From NCBI GenBank assembly GCA_028671895.1, contig CM053799.1, positions 50,965,455 through 51,029,454 of the forward strand: a stretch of 64,000 nt of DNA, read 5' to 3'. This DNA comes from Oenanthe sinensis (Eukaryota > Streptophyta > Magnoliopsida > Apiales > Apiaceae). The position numbers were made by a program, and so were the translations under genes. The notes under the pieces were generated by a model, which was not told the origin of the DNA, made no database searches, and saw only the letters and a program-made list of their open reading frames with translations. This document shows, piece by piece, positions 20,546 through 31,219 of the stretch (its first letter is position 1; each line of letters starts with the position of its first letter).

Positions 20546-21590
20546 ATGGGATAACAGAAGATTAGATTGTCAGTGTCTATATATAATATAATAAATGTTC
20601 ACAGTTTAAGTGGAGTTAAACAAACCACTGGAATGACTGAAGTATTATTTGGAAATAATCTATCTTGATTATTGAATAATACTTGTATGCTTTGTGTATA
20701 TTGAACGGGATTAAAATATTAGAATTGTTATTCTATTCTGATAATAAAGAAGAACTAAGATTCTATAATATTATTATTGCTTAGGTTCTTAATCCGGATA
20801 CAGTGATTGACACTTGTATGCAATGCACATGTTTTGATTCATATGTGATGTGAGTTTTTGTTAATCACAATATTATGTTTTGGACAATGACATTGCATAC
20901 AGAGTGGGATATTGACTATAAAAGGAAACCGTGTCCGAAAATATTCGGGTGATGATGTCCTCTTGAAAGCTCATAAAGATAATTATGCTTTAGTCCTGCA
21001 GGCAGATTTGTTCTTGCATAATTATAAGGTTGAGTGGATGATCAAGGATAAAAGATATTGATTAAATTAATTATCAGAAATTAATTTAATTAATGGACAT
21101 TCGATATCTTAAACATGGGGAATTTAATAAGCAAATAATATTGGAGCCGAATTAAATAATTAAATTACGGCATTAGGAGAGGTAGTGCAAATATTAATTC
21201 TTTAGTGGATTGAATTAATATTTAATGACATTGGGCTTGACCCAGAATGTCATTGGAAGGCCCGACCTAATTATCCAGGATCCCTACTGTAGCCTATATA
21301 TTCATCTTATTCTCTTCTAGCTAAGAGTTGGAAAATACTAGGGTTTTTGTGAGCAGCCGTTCAAGGAGGCAACCAAGAACTAGGGTTCCAAGATCTCAAA
21401 GCTAGAAGGGAGGCAACCTTGGGAGGATCGAAGGCCACACTTCGCTCAAGGTGAATACGGGAATACAGTAGAAGACGTGGATTTGAATCGCTTGCGCCGT
21501 AGCGATTAAGGTTAATTTTCTATTCAAACTCGTTCGTTTTCATATCATAAAACGCAGCATCATGATTCGATTGTCCCAACATCATCATCT
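20546..21590 (+). mobile_element. Probable LTR-like insertion inside the Helitron
   Basis: About 1 kb of non-coding DNA with LTR-leader features: a TATA-like CTATATATTC near 21293, then GGGTTTTTGTGAGCAGCC and AAGAACTAGGGTTCC blocks, and a GC-richer end (TTGCGCCGTAGCGATTAAGG). It interrupts the run of small Helitron exons. I found no second LTR, no primer site and no target duplication, so a solo LTR is only the likeliest reading. Confidence 0.3.
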
Positions 21591-22033
21591 AAACGTTTAG
21601 GTTTTTTTTCTGTAAAATGTTTGTACAAGTTACTGTATCATGCTATTGCTTTATTATAATTTTGTCATGTATTCTTTTTCAAATATCCAGGTTGTTTTAT
21701 GAATCTAATTGGAAAATTCACAAACAGAACTGAGTTGATTAAGCACCAGGAGAATGTATATGTAACCGAGCAAAATGTCACTTTAAATCAACATGGTTTG
21801 TAGTTGTGCAGCCTAATCTATGTGTTCTATTTATGGTGGCAAAAGTTACTTAACAATGTTATATTATTGTAAATTGATGTTCTGCGGACTCATTTTTAAA
21901 CAGACCGATTATTATTACAAACACACAACCGGATTCAAGTGGAATATACTAAATGCAGTAATGTGAATCGGCGATTGACTCATTTTGTAGACCACTCGCA
22001 CTAACAATTTTCCAATTTTTATTCGTGTGTGTC

Positions 22034-22755
22034 AGTTACAAATCAACGGATGCCATTATCCAATAAAACCAACTCGCTACTTACGCCTCAATTTCCACGT
22101 TTACTATTCGGAGGTTCTAATCAGTCTCCTCCGGCATATCCTTTTGGTATTATATTCTCACGATCGATAAATTGTATATGTTAGTGTTATTGTCAATTCT
22201 AAGTTGTTTTAAAATGTATGTTAACCGATGCCTTGCAGACTCAATTTTGAAGACTACGAATCATATTCCTAACACGCAGCAGTATTCTACCGGTATTTTC
22301 ATAATTGGCTTAGTAATTGATTGATGTTCATTTTTTGTTGACCAATTACAAAAAAACCAATAATCATTTTTTTTTATATTCGTTTCAGTTACAAATCAAT
22401 GCACGCCTTTATCGGCTAAAACAGTCTCGCCATTGACACCTCAATTTCCACTTCGATTATTCGGAGGTTCCAATCATCATGTTCCTGCATATCCGTTTGT
22501 TACTATATTTTTAACAATATTTCATTCTATATGTTTTCTGTTATTGTCAATATTTTAAAGTCTTCCAATTCAATGGTGTCCTTTTTTTGTATAGCTAATC
22601 GCAGTAACATTAATAATTGGTGTTTTTGCTCTTTGTCTCAGTTACAAATTAGTGTACGCCGCTATCCAATAAATCTAACTCTTCAGTGACAACTCAATTT
22701 CCAAAACCACTCTTTGGGGGTTGCAAGCAGTCCCTTTCTGTATCTCCATTTGGTA
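22034..22755 (+). repeat. Exon triplication in the Helitron N-terminal region
   Basis: Three related exons begin GTTACAAAT at about 22035, 22387 and 22642. Each encodes VTNQ, then PLS, then TPQFP, then LFGG(S/C), and ends near YPFG or SPFG before a GTAT donor. Parts of the introns repeat with them. The third copy has an early stop after VTN (VTN*). Confidence 0.8.
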
Positions 22756-23849
22756 TGATCTTCTTAGGAAAAAAATAAAATATACTGTTGGAGTTGTAAA
22801 ATAATGATTATCCAATCACATCATTACTACCGCATCACTCATGTTATCCAAGTAAAATATTTCTTTTGTATCATCTTGCAGATCCAACAGGAAAAAAACA
22901 CTCATTAGACCAAACATTCTGTAATCTTCCAGTCAAATCATATCACAATCTTCTTCGTAATTTACCCGTAATAGCAGTTTAACAGGTCCAATATTAGAGC
23001 ACTCTGTCAATTTTTCAACATTATTAAGAACATTTTTGTGATCTAACATAATTTTTTGTAATCAGGTATAGAACAGCAGAAGAGTGTTTTACCAAATGGA
23101 AATAAGGAGTCCCATACTAAAGGCCGTCCAAAGTTTTTTCAACTTCTACCATCTTCCATACTCACTAAATTGAATAAACATAAGATATTGATAATTCATA
23201 ATTAATATAGTTTGCATTTTATATTTGATGCCTATGACCTGTATTAACCGTGTTTCACGCATTTAGCTCGAAATGATCATGCCAAATCAGATCAGTTCCA
23301 GAGCGGTAAACTTTTAATTTTAGTTTTTGTTAAAATTATTGTAGTGTATACACTTTCCAAACAGAATTATAATAATGTTCATAATCTTCACAGTGAATAC
23401 CGATAATGGAAGAGAACAAACAACACATGACAGATATAAAATTGAATCGTCTAAAATATCAAGGAATTTATTACATTCCTTCAATGATGCTGCTGAAAAT
23501 GAAAGTAAGAGCGATTCAGGTAATTCCTAGATCATGTCAGCGTACATATAAGAAAGAAATGTATATATTGATTTATATACCACTTTAATGCTAATTCCAT
23601 TACTTTTATGTGCAGAGTCAACCCTTTCAGATGATGATGATCTCGACTGTATGTTCACCCGATTATTAATGATATATCATATTTTATAAATATCCATTTA
23701 CTCACTTTGTATCTCAACAGCCATCCCTCCTGAATATCTCAGCGATGATCTTTCTGATGAAATGTATGTGCCAATTGAAGGTACCTTTTAAACAAAGTGT
23801 ATTAACTGTCAATAATACAGTATGATCCATTTTTTTAAAGCGTGGCTAA

Positions 23850-26692
23850 ATGATTGGAACAGAAATGTTGAGTGGATACATGGATATTGGCAATCCTGAT
23901 AAAGTTTGTCATCACTGTCAATCAGTCATGTGGAATGCAGAGCGGAACAACAAATCAAGCAAATATTCTTATCCCACATTTTCTATGTGTTGTAGAAATG
24001 GCCAGGTCGAGCTTCCTCCGGAGAGGCAGCCTTCATAGTATTTAGCTGATCTTTTGGCCGGTGGTTCCAAAACATCCCATTACAAGAAAAATATCAGGAT
24101 ATATAATTCTTTATATGCTTTCACATCCCTTGGTGGTAAGATTGACAACAAAATTAATCGTGGAAGAGCTCCTTACACATTTAAATTAAGTGGTCAAAAT
24201 TACCATTTGATTGGAAGCATATGTCCAGTTGAAGGAGAAACGCCTAAATACTGTCAACTGTATGTCTACGATACTGAGAATGAAGTTGATAACAGGAAAA
24301 AGGCAGTTCCCGACGGTTATTCCACCGATCCTTCGATTGTGGAAAGGTTGTGGCTGATGCTGAATCAAAACAACACATTAGTTCATGGATTTCGCATGGC
24401 TAGAGATCATTTTCAGAATAATGAACCTGAGGAATGCAAACTCACATTGTTGTCCAGCTCATCGGCTTCTGGACGACCTAACCCTGTTGGTCCATCCGAT
24501 GAAGTTGGTGCGCTAATTGTTGGAGACCTTGAAAGTTCGTGTGGTTGGCGAGATATAGTTGTGCAGAAAAAGAATAAGAAACTTACCAGGATTTACGAGA
24601 CCAACAAGCATTTTATGCAGTTACAATATTCTCTTTTATTTCCATTCGGTGATGCTGGATTTAATCCTAAGATTCCATTAAAGTCGAAAAAATCCAATTG
24701 TCGAGCTAAGCCAAAATTGTAAGTAAACTCAGAGCAACCAGAAGAGAGCGAGCACATGTTGTATGTCACATTGCGTGAGTATTATGCATATAAACTCATG
24801 ATCAGGCTGAACGAAGGTCAAACCTCATTTATTCAGCCTCATTTTTTTCATTAATGCTTTAATAAGGTTTTATCATCATTGCTAAAATTGATTCTTCATA
24901 TATTCAGGTCTAACACCTCATCTCAGCGGGAGGTTATGGCAGCAATACATTGTTGATGCATTTACTGCTGTTGAGCAATATAGGCTTGACTGGGTCAAGG
25001 GACATCAGAACACAATTTGCACTGACTTATACAATTCTATATGTGATTCCATACGAAAGGGAGACACAAATCCTTCACACGTTGGGAAGAAGGTTATTCT
25101 CCCTGCAACTCATACATGTGCACGCCGTTATGTGTCACAATACTTTAAAGATTCCCTGGAAATATGTCATAATATTGGCCATCCTTCTTTCTTTCTCACA
25201 ATGACTTGCAATACAAAATGGCCAGAGATTAAGAGAATTCTTGATTTGTTGCCAAATGTTTCTGTATCTGATGCTCCCGATGTAGTTGCAAGGATGTTCA
25301 AAATGAAGTTAGATTAGTTAGTGAATTTGATTAAGAACAAAAATTATTTTGGAAGATGCATTGGGAGTGAGTAACAAGATAATTTATCTTTATTAAATTA
25401 AGTGTCGTTCCATTTAATATAGTTGTTGAAGCACTAACTTTTTCTATTTATTTCAGTCATGTATGTTAGTCCGGCTACATCCTAATGATCGTCCCAAAAA
25501 TATTGAAAAGATTGATGAGTTAGTTTCTACTGAAATACCTGACAAAGATATGGATCCCGTTGGATATAATGTTGTAAAGAATTTCATGATGCATGGTCCT
25601 TGCGGACAAGATTACTCTTATTCTCCCTGCATGTCTAACGGGAAATGCACACGTCATTTCTCAAAAAGGTAAAAATCAATTTCTTACGTCTCTCTGAATT
25701 TGTTTAATTCAGATATTAATACAACCCCACTATTATAATGATTGCCTACTTATCATAATGTTTAGGTATAATGGACACACATTTTTCGATGGTTGTGGAT
25801 TTCCCGTATACCGTCGATGGAAGATGAACAGGACTGTTGTGAAACATAAGATTCCACTCGATAATCAGTATGTCGTGCCTTATAACAGAGATTTATTGCT
25901 CAAGATCCAGTGTCACATAAATTTGGAAGTGTGCAATAATTCACGCTCTTTGAAATATTTATTCAAATATTATTTGAAGGGACACGACAATGCCACTATG
26001 TTGCTACAAAGAAAAAAAGGAAAAACAAATCCCCATGATGATAAAGAAAAGGCGAAATGTGTTGATAAAGTGAAACACTATCTCGATGGCCGATACATAT
26101 GTGCTTCAGAAGCTGCATGGAGAATATTAGGTTTCGATATTCACTACCAGTATCCATCGGTAAAATGCTTGCCAGTTCATATCCAATATGGAAAAAATGT
26201 CAGTTTTAAATTGATTCCAACCTGGACCAAGTTGCAGAAAAGGCAAATGAAAGAAAAAGTAAACTGAAAGCATGGTTTATTGCGAATAAAACTATTCCGA
26301 TTGCTCGCGAATTCACATATCAAGATTTTCCTAGAGGTTTTACTTGGCAACCAAAAAATCAAAAGTGGAAAATCAGGGAAAGAGGTTTTGTAATTGGGAG
26401 GCTGTGTGAAGTCCATGCATCAAGCGGTGATGCTTTTTTCTTAAGAATACTTTTGTTAAGAACTAAAGGTGCTATATCTTTTGAAGACTTGCGCATTGTT
26501 GACGGAAAAATTTACAAAACTTTCAAGGAAACATGTGATGCACTCGGTCTTCTCAAAGATGACAATCAGTGGCATGAGGCTATGACAGAAAATTCGCAGT
26601 CTGCATTTCCACATCAGCTTAGAGCAATTTTTGTCCATATTTTGACAAACTGCCCTGTAGCTGATCCAAAAAGATTGTGCAAGGAACATTGA
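23850..26692 (+). pseudogene. Helitron Rep (replication initiator) domain, inactivated
   Basis: A CHHC-type zinc finger opens it (CHHCQSVMWNAE, FSMCCRNGQVELPPE), followed by a TAG (24037-24039) and the Helitron_like_N domain (KNIRIYNSLYAFTSLGGKID, GQNYHLIGSICP, QLYVYDTENEV). Next come LSGRLWQQYIVDAFTAVEQ and HPSFFLTMTCNTKWPEI, then the HPNDRPKNIEKIDE and PCMSNGKCTRHFSK stretch. RYICASEAAWRILGFDIHY carries part of the tyrosine motif, with KHYLDGRY just before it. Helitron Rep nicks and joins DNA by a HUH/Y2 rolling-circle mechanism. Here the HUH block is lost: after GRCIG the sequence runs into an intron-like stretch (about 25368-25457) and resumes with HVCMLV, so the upstream half of the motif is missing and the second histidine is cysteine. 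Further frame breaks occur at 24720, 25316 and 26265. Confidence 0.85.
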
Positions 26693-26839
26693 AAATGCAT
26701 GTCTGACGATATCCTACATTCAAGACGCAAAGCGTCACAAAACAATTCACTATCGGTAATGGACGAAGAACTCGAGAACTATACCCTTGCAGGTACACTA
26801 TTTAAAACCTTACGTGCATTGTTATTCATTGCTGTAAAT

Positions 26840-28557
26840 AAATGTATCTCATATCTTACTTTTCCAAATTATTAACTATTACAAATTGTGCACTCCTTAA
26901 TTGTGTACCTGCAGAGATCGAGAAACTGTTGAACGAAGTTGGGAAATCTGTGAAAGACTATCCTACCATGTCGTACCTTCCAGATGCTTATTTACAATGT
27001 GCATGTAATAGCCTCATTGATGAGGAATTAGGATATGGCAGAAATGAGATGAAATTACAGCATGATAAGTCTTTTTCAAATCTTAATACCGAACAACTGG
27101 ATGTTTATAATGTTGTTGTTGGCTCTATTATGTCTGGAAAAGGAGGTATATTTTTCGTTTATGGTAGTGGTGGGTGTGGCAAGACATTTCTTTGGAAAAC
27201 TTTGTTATGTCATTTACGTAGGGAAGGTAAGATAGTTTTGCCAGTAGCATCTTCCGATATCGCCACTACATTGCTTCCGGGTGGAAGGACTGCGCATTCC
27301 CGATTTCAAATTCCTATAAAGTTGGACCAATATTCTGTAGCTGGCATTAAGCATGGAAGTGATATTTCCGAATTGATCAAACAAACCCGTTTAGTCATAT
27401 GGGATGAAGCTCCGATGCAGAATCATCATGCTTTTGAATCCGTTGACCGTTCATTCTGGGATATCATGTCGGTAATCGATCCTAAAAGAAATAACCTTCC
27501 ATTTGGAGGTATTACTGTGGTTTTTGGAGGTGATTTCAGGTAGATTTTACCTGTTATTCCTAAAGCTACGAGAACTGAAATTGTTGGTGCATCTTTGAAT
27601 CAATCAAACATCTGGCATCACTGGAAGGTTTTCTTACTTAGATGCAATATGCGTCTTGGATCTGCCAAATCTGAAGATGGAAACAGAAACATTTCTGCCT
27701 TCAGCAAATAGGTACTTGATATTGGTGATGGAAAAGTTGAAAATATTCATCCTGACCAGTTATTTTCTGATCCTGAAATTCAGATTCCAAGCAATTTGGT
27801 AGTTCAAAATTTTGTTAATCCTGTTAAAAGTATCGTCGACGTCACTTATCCAGATTTTGTGCAAGATATGAAATATGCTGACTACTCAAGACAAAGAGCA
27901 ATCTTGACACCTACCAATTCAATTGTTGACGATGTTAACTCTCACGTACTTGAACTTATTCCAGGTGAATCGTACACTTACCTTAGTCAAGATTCAATAG
28001 ACGACATATATGGTGATGCAGATGATGATTATGAATCTTCCTTTCCTGTTAAATATCTGAATTCAATAAACATGCCATCAATTCTGAAGCATGAGTTAAA
28101 TCTGAAAGTTGGAGTTGTTGTAATGCTTATGAGGAATCTCAATCAAATTATGGGTCTCTGTAATGGCACAAGGATGATGCTTACTAAATGTTTAAAGAAC
28201 AGTGTTGAATGCCAAGTTTTGACTGGATCACATGTTGGCACAAAACACCTTATTCCGAAGATTGAATTGGAACCAACCGATACACATTTTCCATTTCTTT
28301 TCAAGAGAATACAGTTTCCACTGCAGGTTTGTTTTGCAGTGACAATTAACAAGAGCCAAGGTCAGTCACTGGACAAAGTCGGTCTATACCTTCCACGCCT
28401 AGTTTTTTCCCATGGTCAATTGTATGTAGCTGTTTCCAGAGTTACTTCTCCCGGTGGCTTGTACATTTTAATTGTTGATGATACTGGCAGATCAAGTCGT
28501 TTTACTGTAAATTTCATATTTGATGAAGTCTTTTACAATCTTCCCCCAATTGTTTAG
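26840..28557 (+). pseudogene. Helitron PIF1-type helicase domain, two nonsense codons
   Basis: Continues the Rep gene after an intron ending about 26914. The PIF1/RecD-like superfamily 1B helicase motifs are present in order: Walker A GSGGCGKTFLWKT, SSDIATTLLPGGRTAHSRF, Walker B VIWDEAPM, GGDFR, RAILTPTNSIVDDVN, LKVGVVVMLMRNLN, and motifs V/VI in VTINKSQGQSLDKVG and HGQLYVAVSRVTS. TAG at 27541-27543 stands where the helicase normally has glutamine after GGDFR, and TAG at 27709-27711 stands where a tryptophan is usual. Both are explained by one C-to-T or G-to-A change. The last 253 codons (27796-28557) are open to the natural TAG. The helicase would have unwound DNA during Helitron rolling-circle transposition. 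Confidence 0.88.
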
Positions 28558-28864
28558 TTCATTTTAAAGTCTATAGACAATATTCCATGCCAATTCATTT
28601 CTCAATGTAATTCAAATATTCATTTTAAACGCAGTCAAGATTATGTTATCATTGCTACTCAAATACCTTCATTTTTTTTGTGATCGATATACAAATAAGA
28701 ATATAGATTGTATTATCATTGCTGCTCAAGTACATTCTTGCACCATACAATCAAAACTTAATGTATCTAGATCAAATATTAACATAGAATGCAACTTTAT
28801 ATGAAAATTAAAAATACTAACAGTCTATAATTACTAAAATATCTACAAAACCAACATAACATAG

Positions 28865-29164
28865 TGAAATTGTGCTCCAAGACTTTCTCTTGCCTCCACG
28901 ATTTTGACTGTGTTTCCTTTAAGATCATTCAGTTTTTTGTTCCACTTCTCTCCAAACTCACGATAAATGGTAAACATCTCATCCACCTGATTCGACAAAC
29001 ATCTTTGCATGTCCTGCGAGTGATGTATTTGAGTCCTCTATAAATTTGCGAATATGTCTAGAATATGCTGATGGTAGTTCAACATTTGCACATGTTTGGC
29101 ATGTTCTCACATGATCGGCTTGCTTCAATATAGCAGTTATTTCCCTACAAATTTGAAAAGGCAA
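28865..29164 (-). pseudogene. Small antisense protein fragment, unidentified
   Basis: Minus-strand frames read ITAILKQADHVRTCQTCANV then, after a frameshift near 29000, QVDEMFTIYREFGEKWNKKL and IVEARESLGAQF up to a stop near 28850. The helical, charged second half suggests a coiled coil. A CxxC (CQTC) stands in the first part. I do not recognise the family. It lies between the Helitron helicase and the RPA-like gene, so it may be an accessory gene of the element or a captured one. Confidence 0.3.
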
Positions 29165-29864
29165 CTAATAACATTAAACTGATTAATATCGTTTTGAACA
29201 AAAGCTACATGAGTAAAGAAATTATATTTATTCATCGTTTCTGAACAACTTGCAGCACATATAGGAAATAACTGTCAAAGAAAAATAGCAGTGAATGATT
29301 TTTTTTAGTCTTTTAGTAATATAAATTAAATTATTGTTTTTGTTTTTATAAATAGTCTATTTATTTATGTTAATTTTATGCTATATTTTTAAATATAGTG
29401 GTCAAATAAAATAAATGTATATATATATAATAATTACAAAAGAACTTGAATTAATATTTAACAACATAGTAAATTATGAAGAAAAATTTATATTTATTGT
29501 TTCTTTTTAGGGCTAAGTCAACATATATAAAATTATTTCATTTAATTTTTCAAGAGTGTTTTTTATTTTAACGAAAAAATTATTGTACGTACTTATGATT
29601 TTGTAATTTTGCACATTACATCTATTATATATTCGTATTCGTATTGGGCATAAAATATACACGTTTGATGACAAACGTATATATCTATTTTTTCAATAAC
29701 AAACTATACGAGAAATTTAAAAATTAGAAATTTAGAAATAACAAACTTCCAAAATCTTGTCAAAAGAAATATAACGAAGAAACCAATAAAATAAATTATA
29801 TATGAATTAATAAATATATATTCTATAATGAATAGATAATGAACAGATACTAGAGATAATTATT
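29165..29864. other. AT-rich spacer, no gene seen
   Basis: Very AT-rich, with no frame longer than a few dozen codons that resembles protein. It lies inside the presumed Helitron between two accessory gene candidates. Confidence 0.4.
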
Positions 29865-30000
29865 AGAAACAACTTGCAATTACCTCTACTCTTGAGCAAT
29901 CAAATTAAACGAGGAGGATTTTTAGGATTGATACAATGAAATGACACAAGAATGGTTGTTAGGATTAAGATATTAAGATATCTTTTAAATATTAAACAGC
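29865..30000 (+). repeat. 136-bp direct repeat, copy 1 (copy 2 at 30843-30983)
   Basis: GAAACAACTTGCAATTA, then AATCAAATTAAACGAGGAGG, GATTGATACAATGAAATGAC and GGATTAAGATATTA recur in the same order and orientation at 30843-30983, with a few percent difference. The two copies bracket 840 bp that hold an unidentified frame. Confidence 0.85.
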
Positions 30001-30380
30001 CTCTATAAAATAAAAACTCTTTCATTTTCTCAGTTTAGGGCATGCACAGATAATTGAACTTACTTTGACATGCTGTAGTATTATTTTAGAAGCCCAAGAG
30101 ACTAGCTATCATTTCATCTTTAGTTTTAATTCAAATTAAAACAGACAGCTACATTCCACACTATACTTTCAAGTTCAAACCATAACACACATTTTCCCTG
30201 AGTTTGTGAATTGTATCTGAGCAAAGACATCCTCACTCAAACCTCACAATATACATTCCTAAGCTCATATTTTAACTCCACTCATACACAACGCAAATAA
30301 GATCTATACTGAGTGTCCAGCCTCACATCATCAGCCTGATTTTTTCCTTCATTATCCATGATCTTGATGACTTTTACACC

Positions 30381-30845
30381 TTGGGGAAATTTCTGATGGC
30401 ATATTTCACAAATCGAAATAGGCACGAAATAAAAGAAATTCTTGAAGGCTTGAACTGGGATGCTCTGTACCAGTTTCATCAACATCCGTTCGAAGTAACT
30501 CGAGACCAGTTTAGTGGTTTCATAAGTTTTGCTGTTCGAAATGATTTTCATCAAGCCATGTTTTACGATTCAGTTCATAAATTGTTCCTTCGTGATAATG
30601 TGCAGCACCATCTATTGGTCTTAGACTCTCTATTAGGTAGGTATTTTCCATCTTCCTTTAGTTTCGTTTTCTTCAAATCAATCTACAGGCCATTTGAGAT
30701 AGAGCAAACTGTTCAGGAGATGTCTGAACTTTTCAGTAGAAAATATTTGAGATGTAAGTTCTTAGACATTCTTAACTTGCTGCAAGATATTTATTGTAAC
30801 ATATCTGAAAATGATTATTTGCTACCTGTATACACATATATCTGA
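30381..30845 (+). CDS. Unidentified 154-aa open frame between direct repeats
   Basis: ATG at 30381, stop at 30843-30845, just inside the right-hand repeat. The product is rich in Phe and Tyr (FTNRNRHEIKEILEGLNWD, SVHKLFLRDNV) and matches no family I know. The opposite strand has a competing 90-codon frame (30282-30554, with ICEICHQKFPQG) that overlaps it. At most one is real. Low confidence in either. Confidence 0.25.
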   Translation: MGKFLMAYFTNRNRHEIKEILEGLNWDALYQFHQHPFEVTRDQFSGFISFAVRNDFHQAMFYDSVHKLFLRDNVQHHLLVLDSLLGRYFPSSFSFVFFKSIYRPFEIEQTVQEMSELFSRKYLRCKFLDILNLLQDIYCNISENDYLLPVYTYI

Positions 30846-30983
30846 AACAACTTGCAATTATCTCATCTCATATCTTAAACAATCAAATTAAACGAGGAGG
30901 ATTTGTAGGATTGATACAATGAAATGACACAAGGATGGTTGTTAGGATTAAGATATTATGAAATCTTTTAAATATTAAACAGC
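30843..30983 (+). repeat. 136-bp direct repeat, copy 2
   Basis: Partner of 29865-30000. It starts at the stop codon of the unidentified frame at 30381-30845 and ends shortly before the RPA-like gene's presumed promoter region. Confidence 0.85.
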
Positions 30984-31219
30984 TTCCATCATTTCCCTAA
31001 TCTTAGTGATTTCTTTGATCTTTAACCAGATGTCAATGCTATTTATCCATCTATAAATTGACACATAAGCAATAAACTAATTCACCTCTAAAGACAGACT
31101 CTCAGCTTCTTATTCCATGTAAATTAGACATCCCACCATTTCTTCATTGAGATATCTATAGAATTCTAATGTATTAATTTTCTTTGATTTTTTCATTTAT
31201 TTACAGATTATAATTCACA

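Larger units (their letters stand above)
20069..23780 (+). pseudogene. Helitron Rep-helicase gene, N-terminal exons
   Basis: Small exons with GT-AG borders precede the Rep domain: 20069-20101 (MNDGTGLDQPS), about 20174-20223 (QKRGPVSSLSPSKL), about 20315-20454 (LTPVDAASQSN, KENRDPNIL), about 21690-21790, three related exons at 22035-22755, about 22248-22293, 22882-22987, 23066-23140, 23394-23520 (DRYKIESSKISRN in one frame), 23616-23650 (acidic, SDDDDLD) and 23722-23780 (PPEYLSDDLSDE). Long, poorly conserved, intron-split N-terminal extensions rich in Ser, Pro and acid are usual upstream of the plant Helitron Rep zinc finger. The frame is not continuous in every exon and the 20546-21590 stretch looks inserted. 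Exon assignment is inference. Confidence 0.5.
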
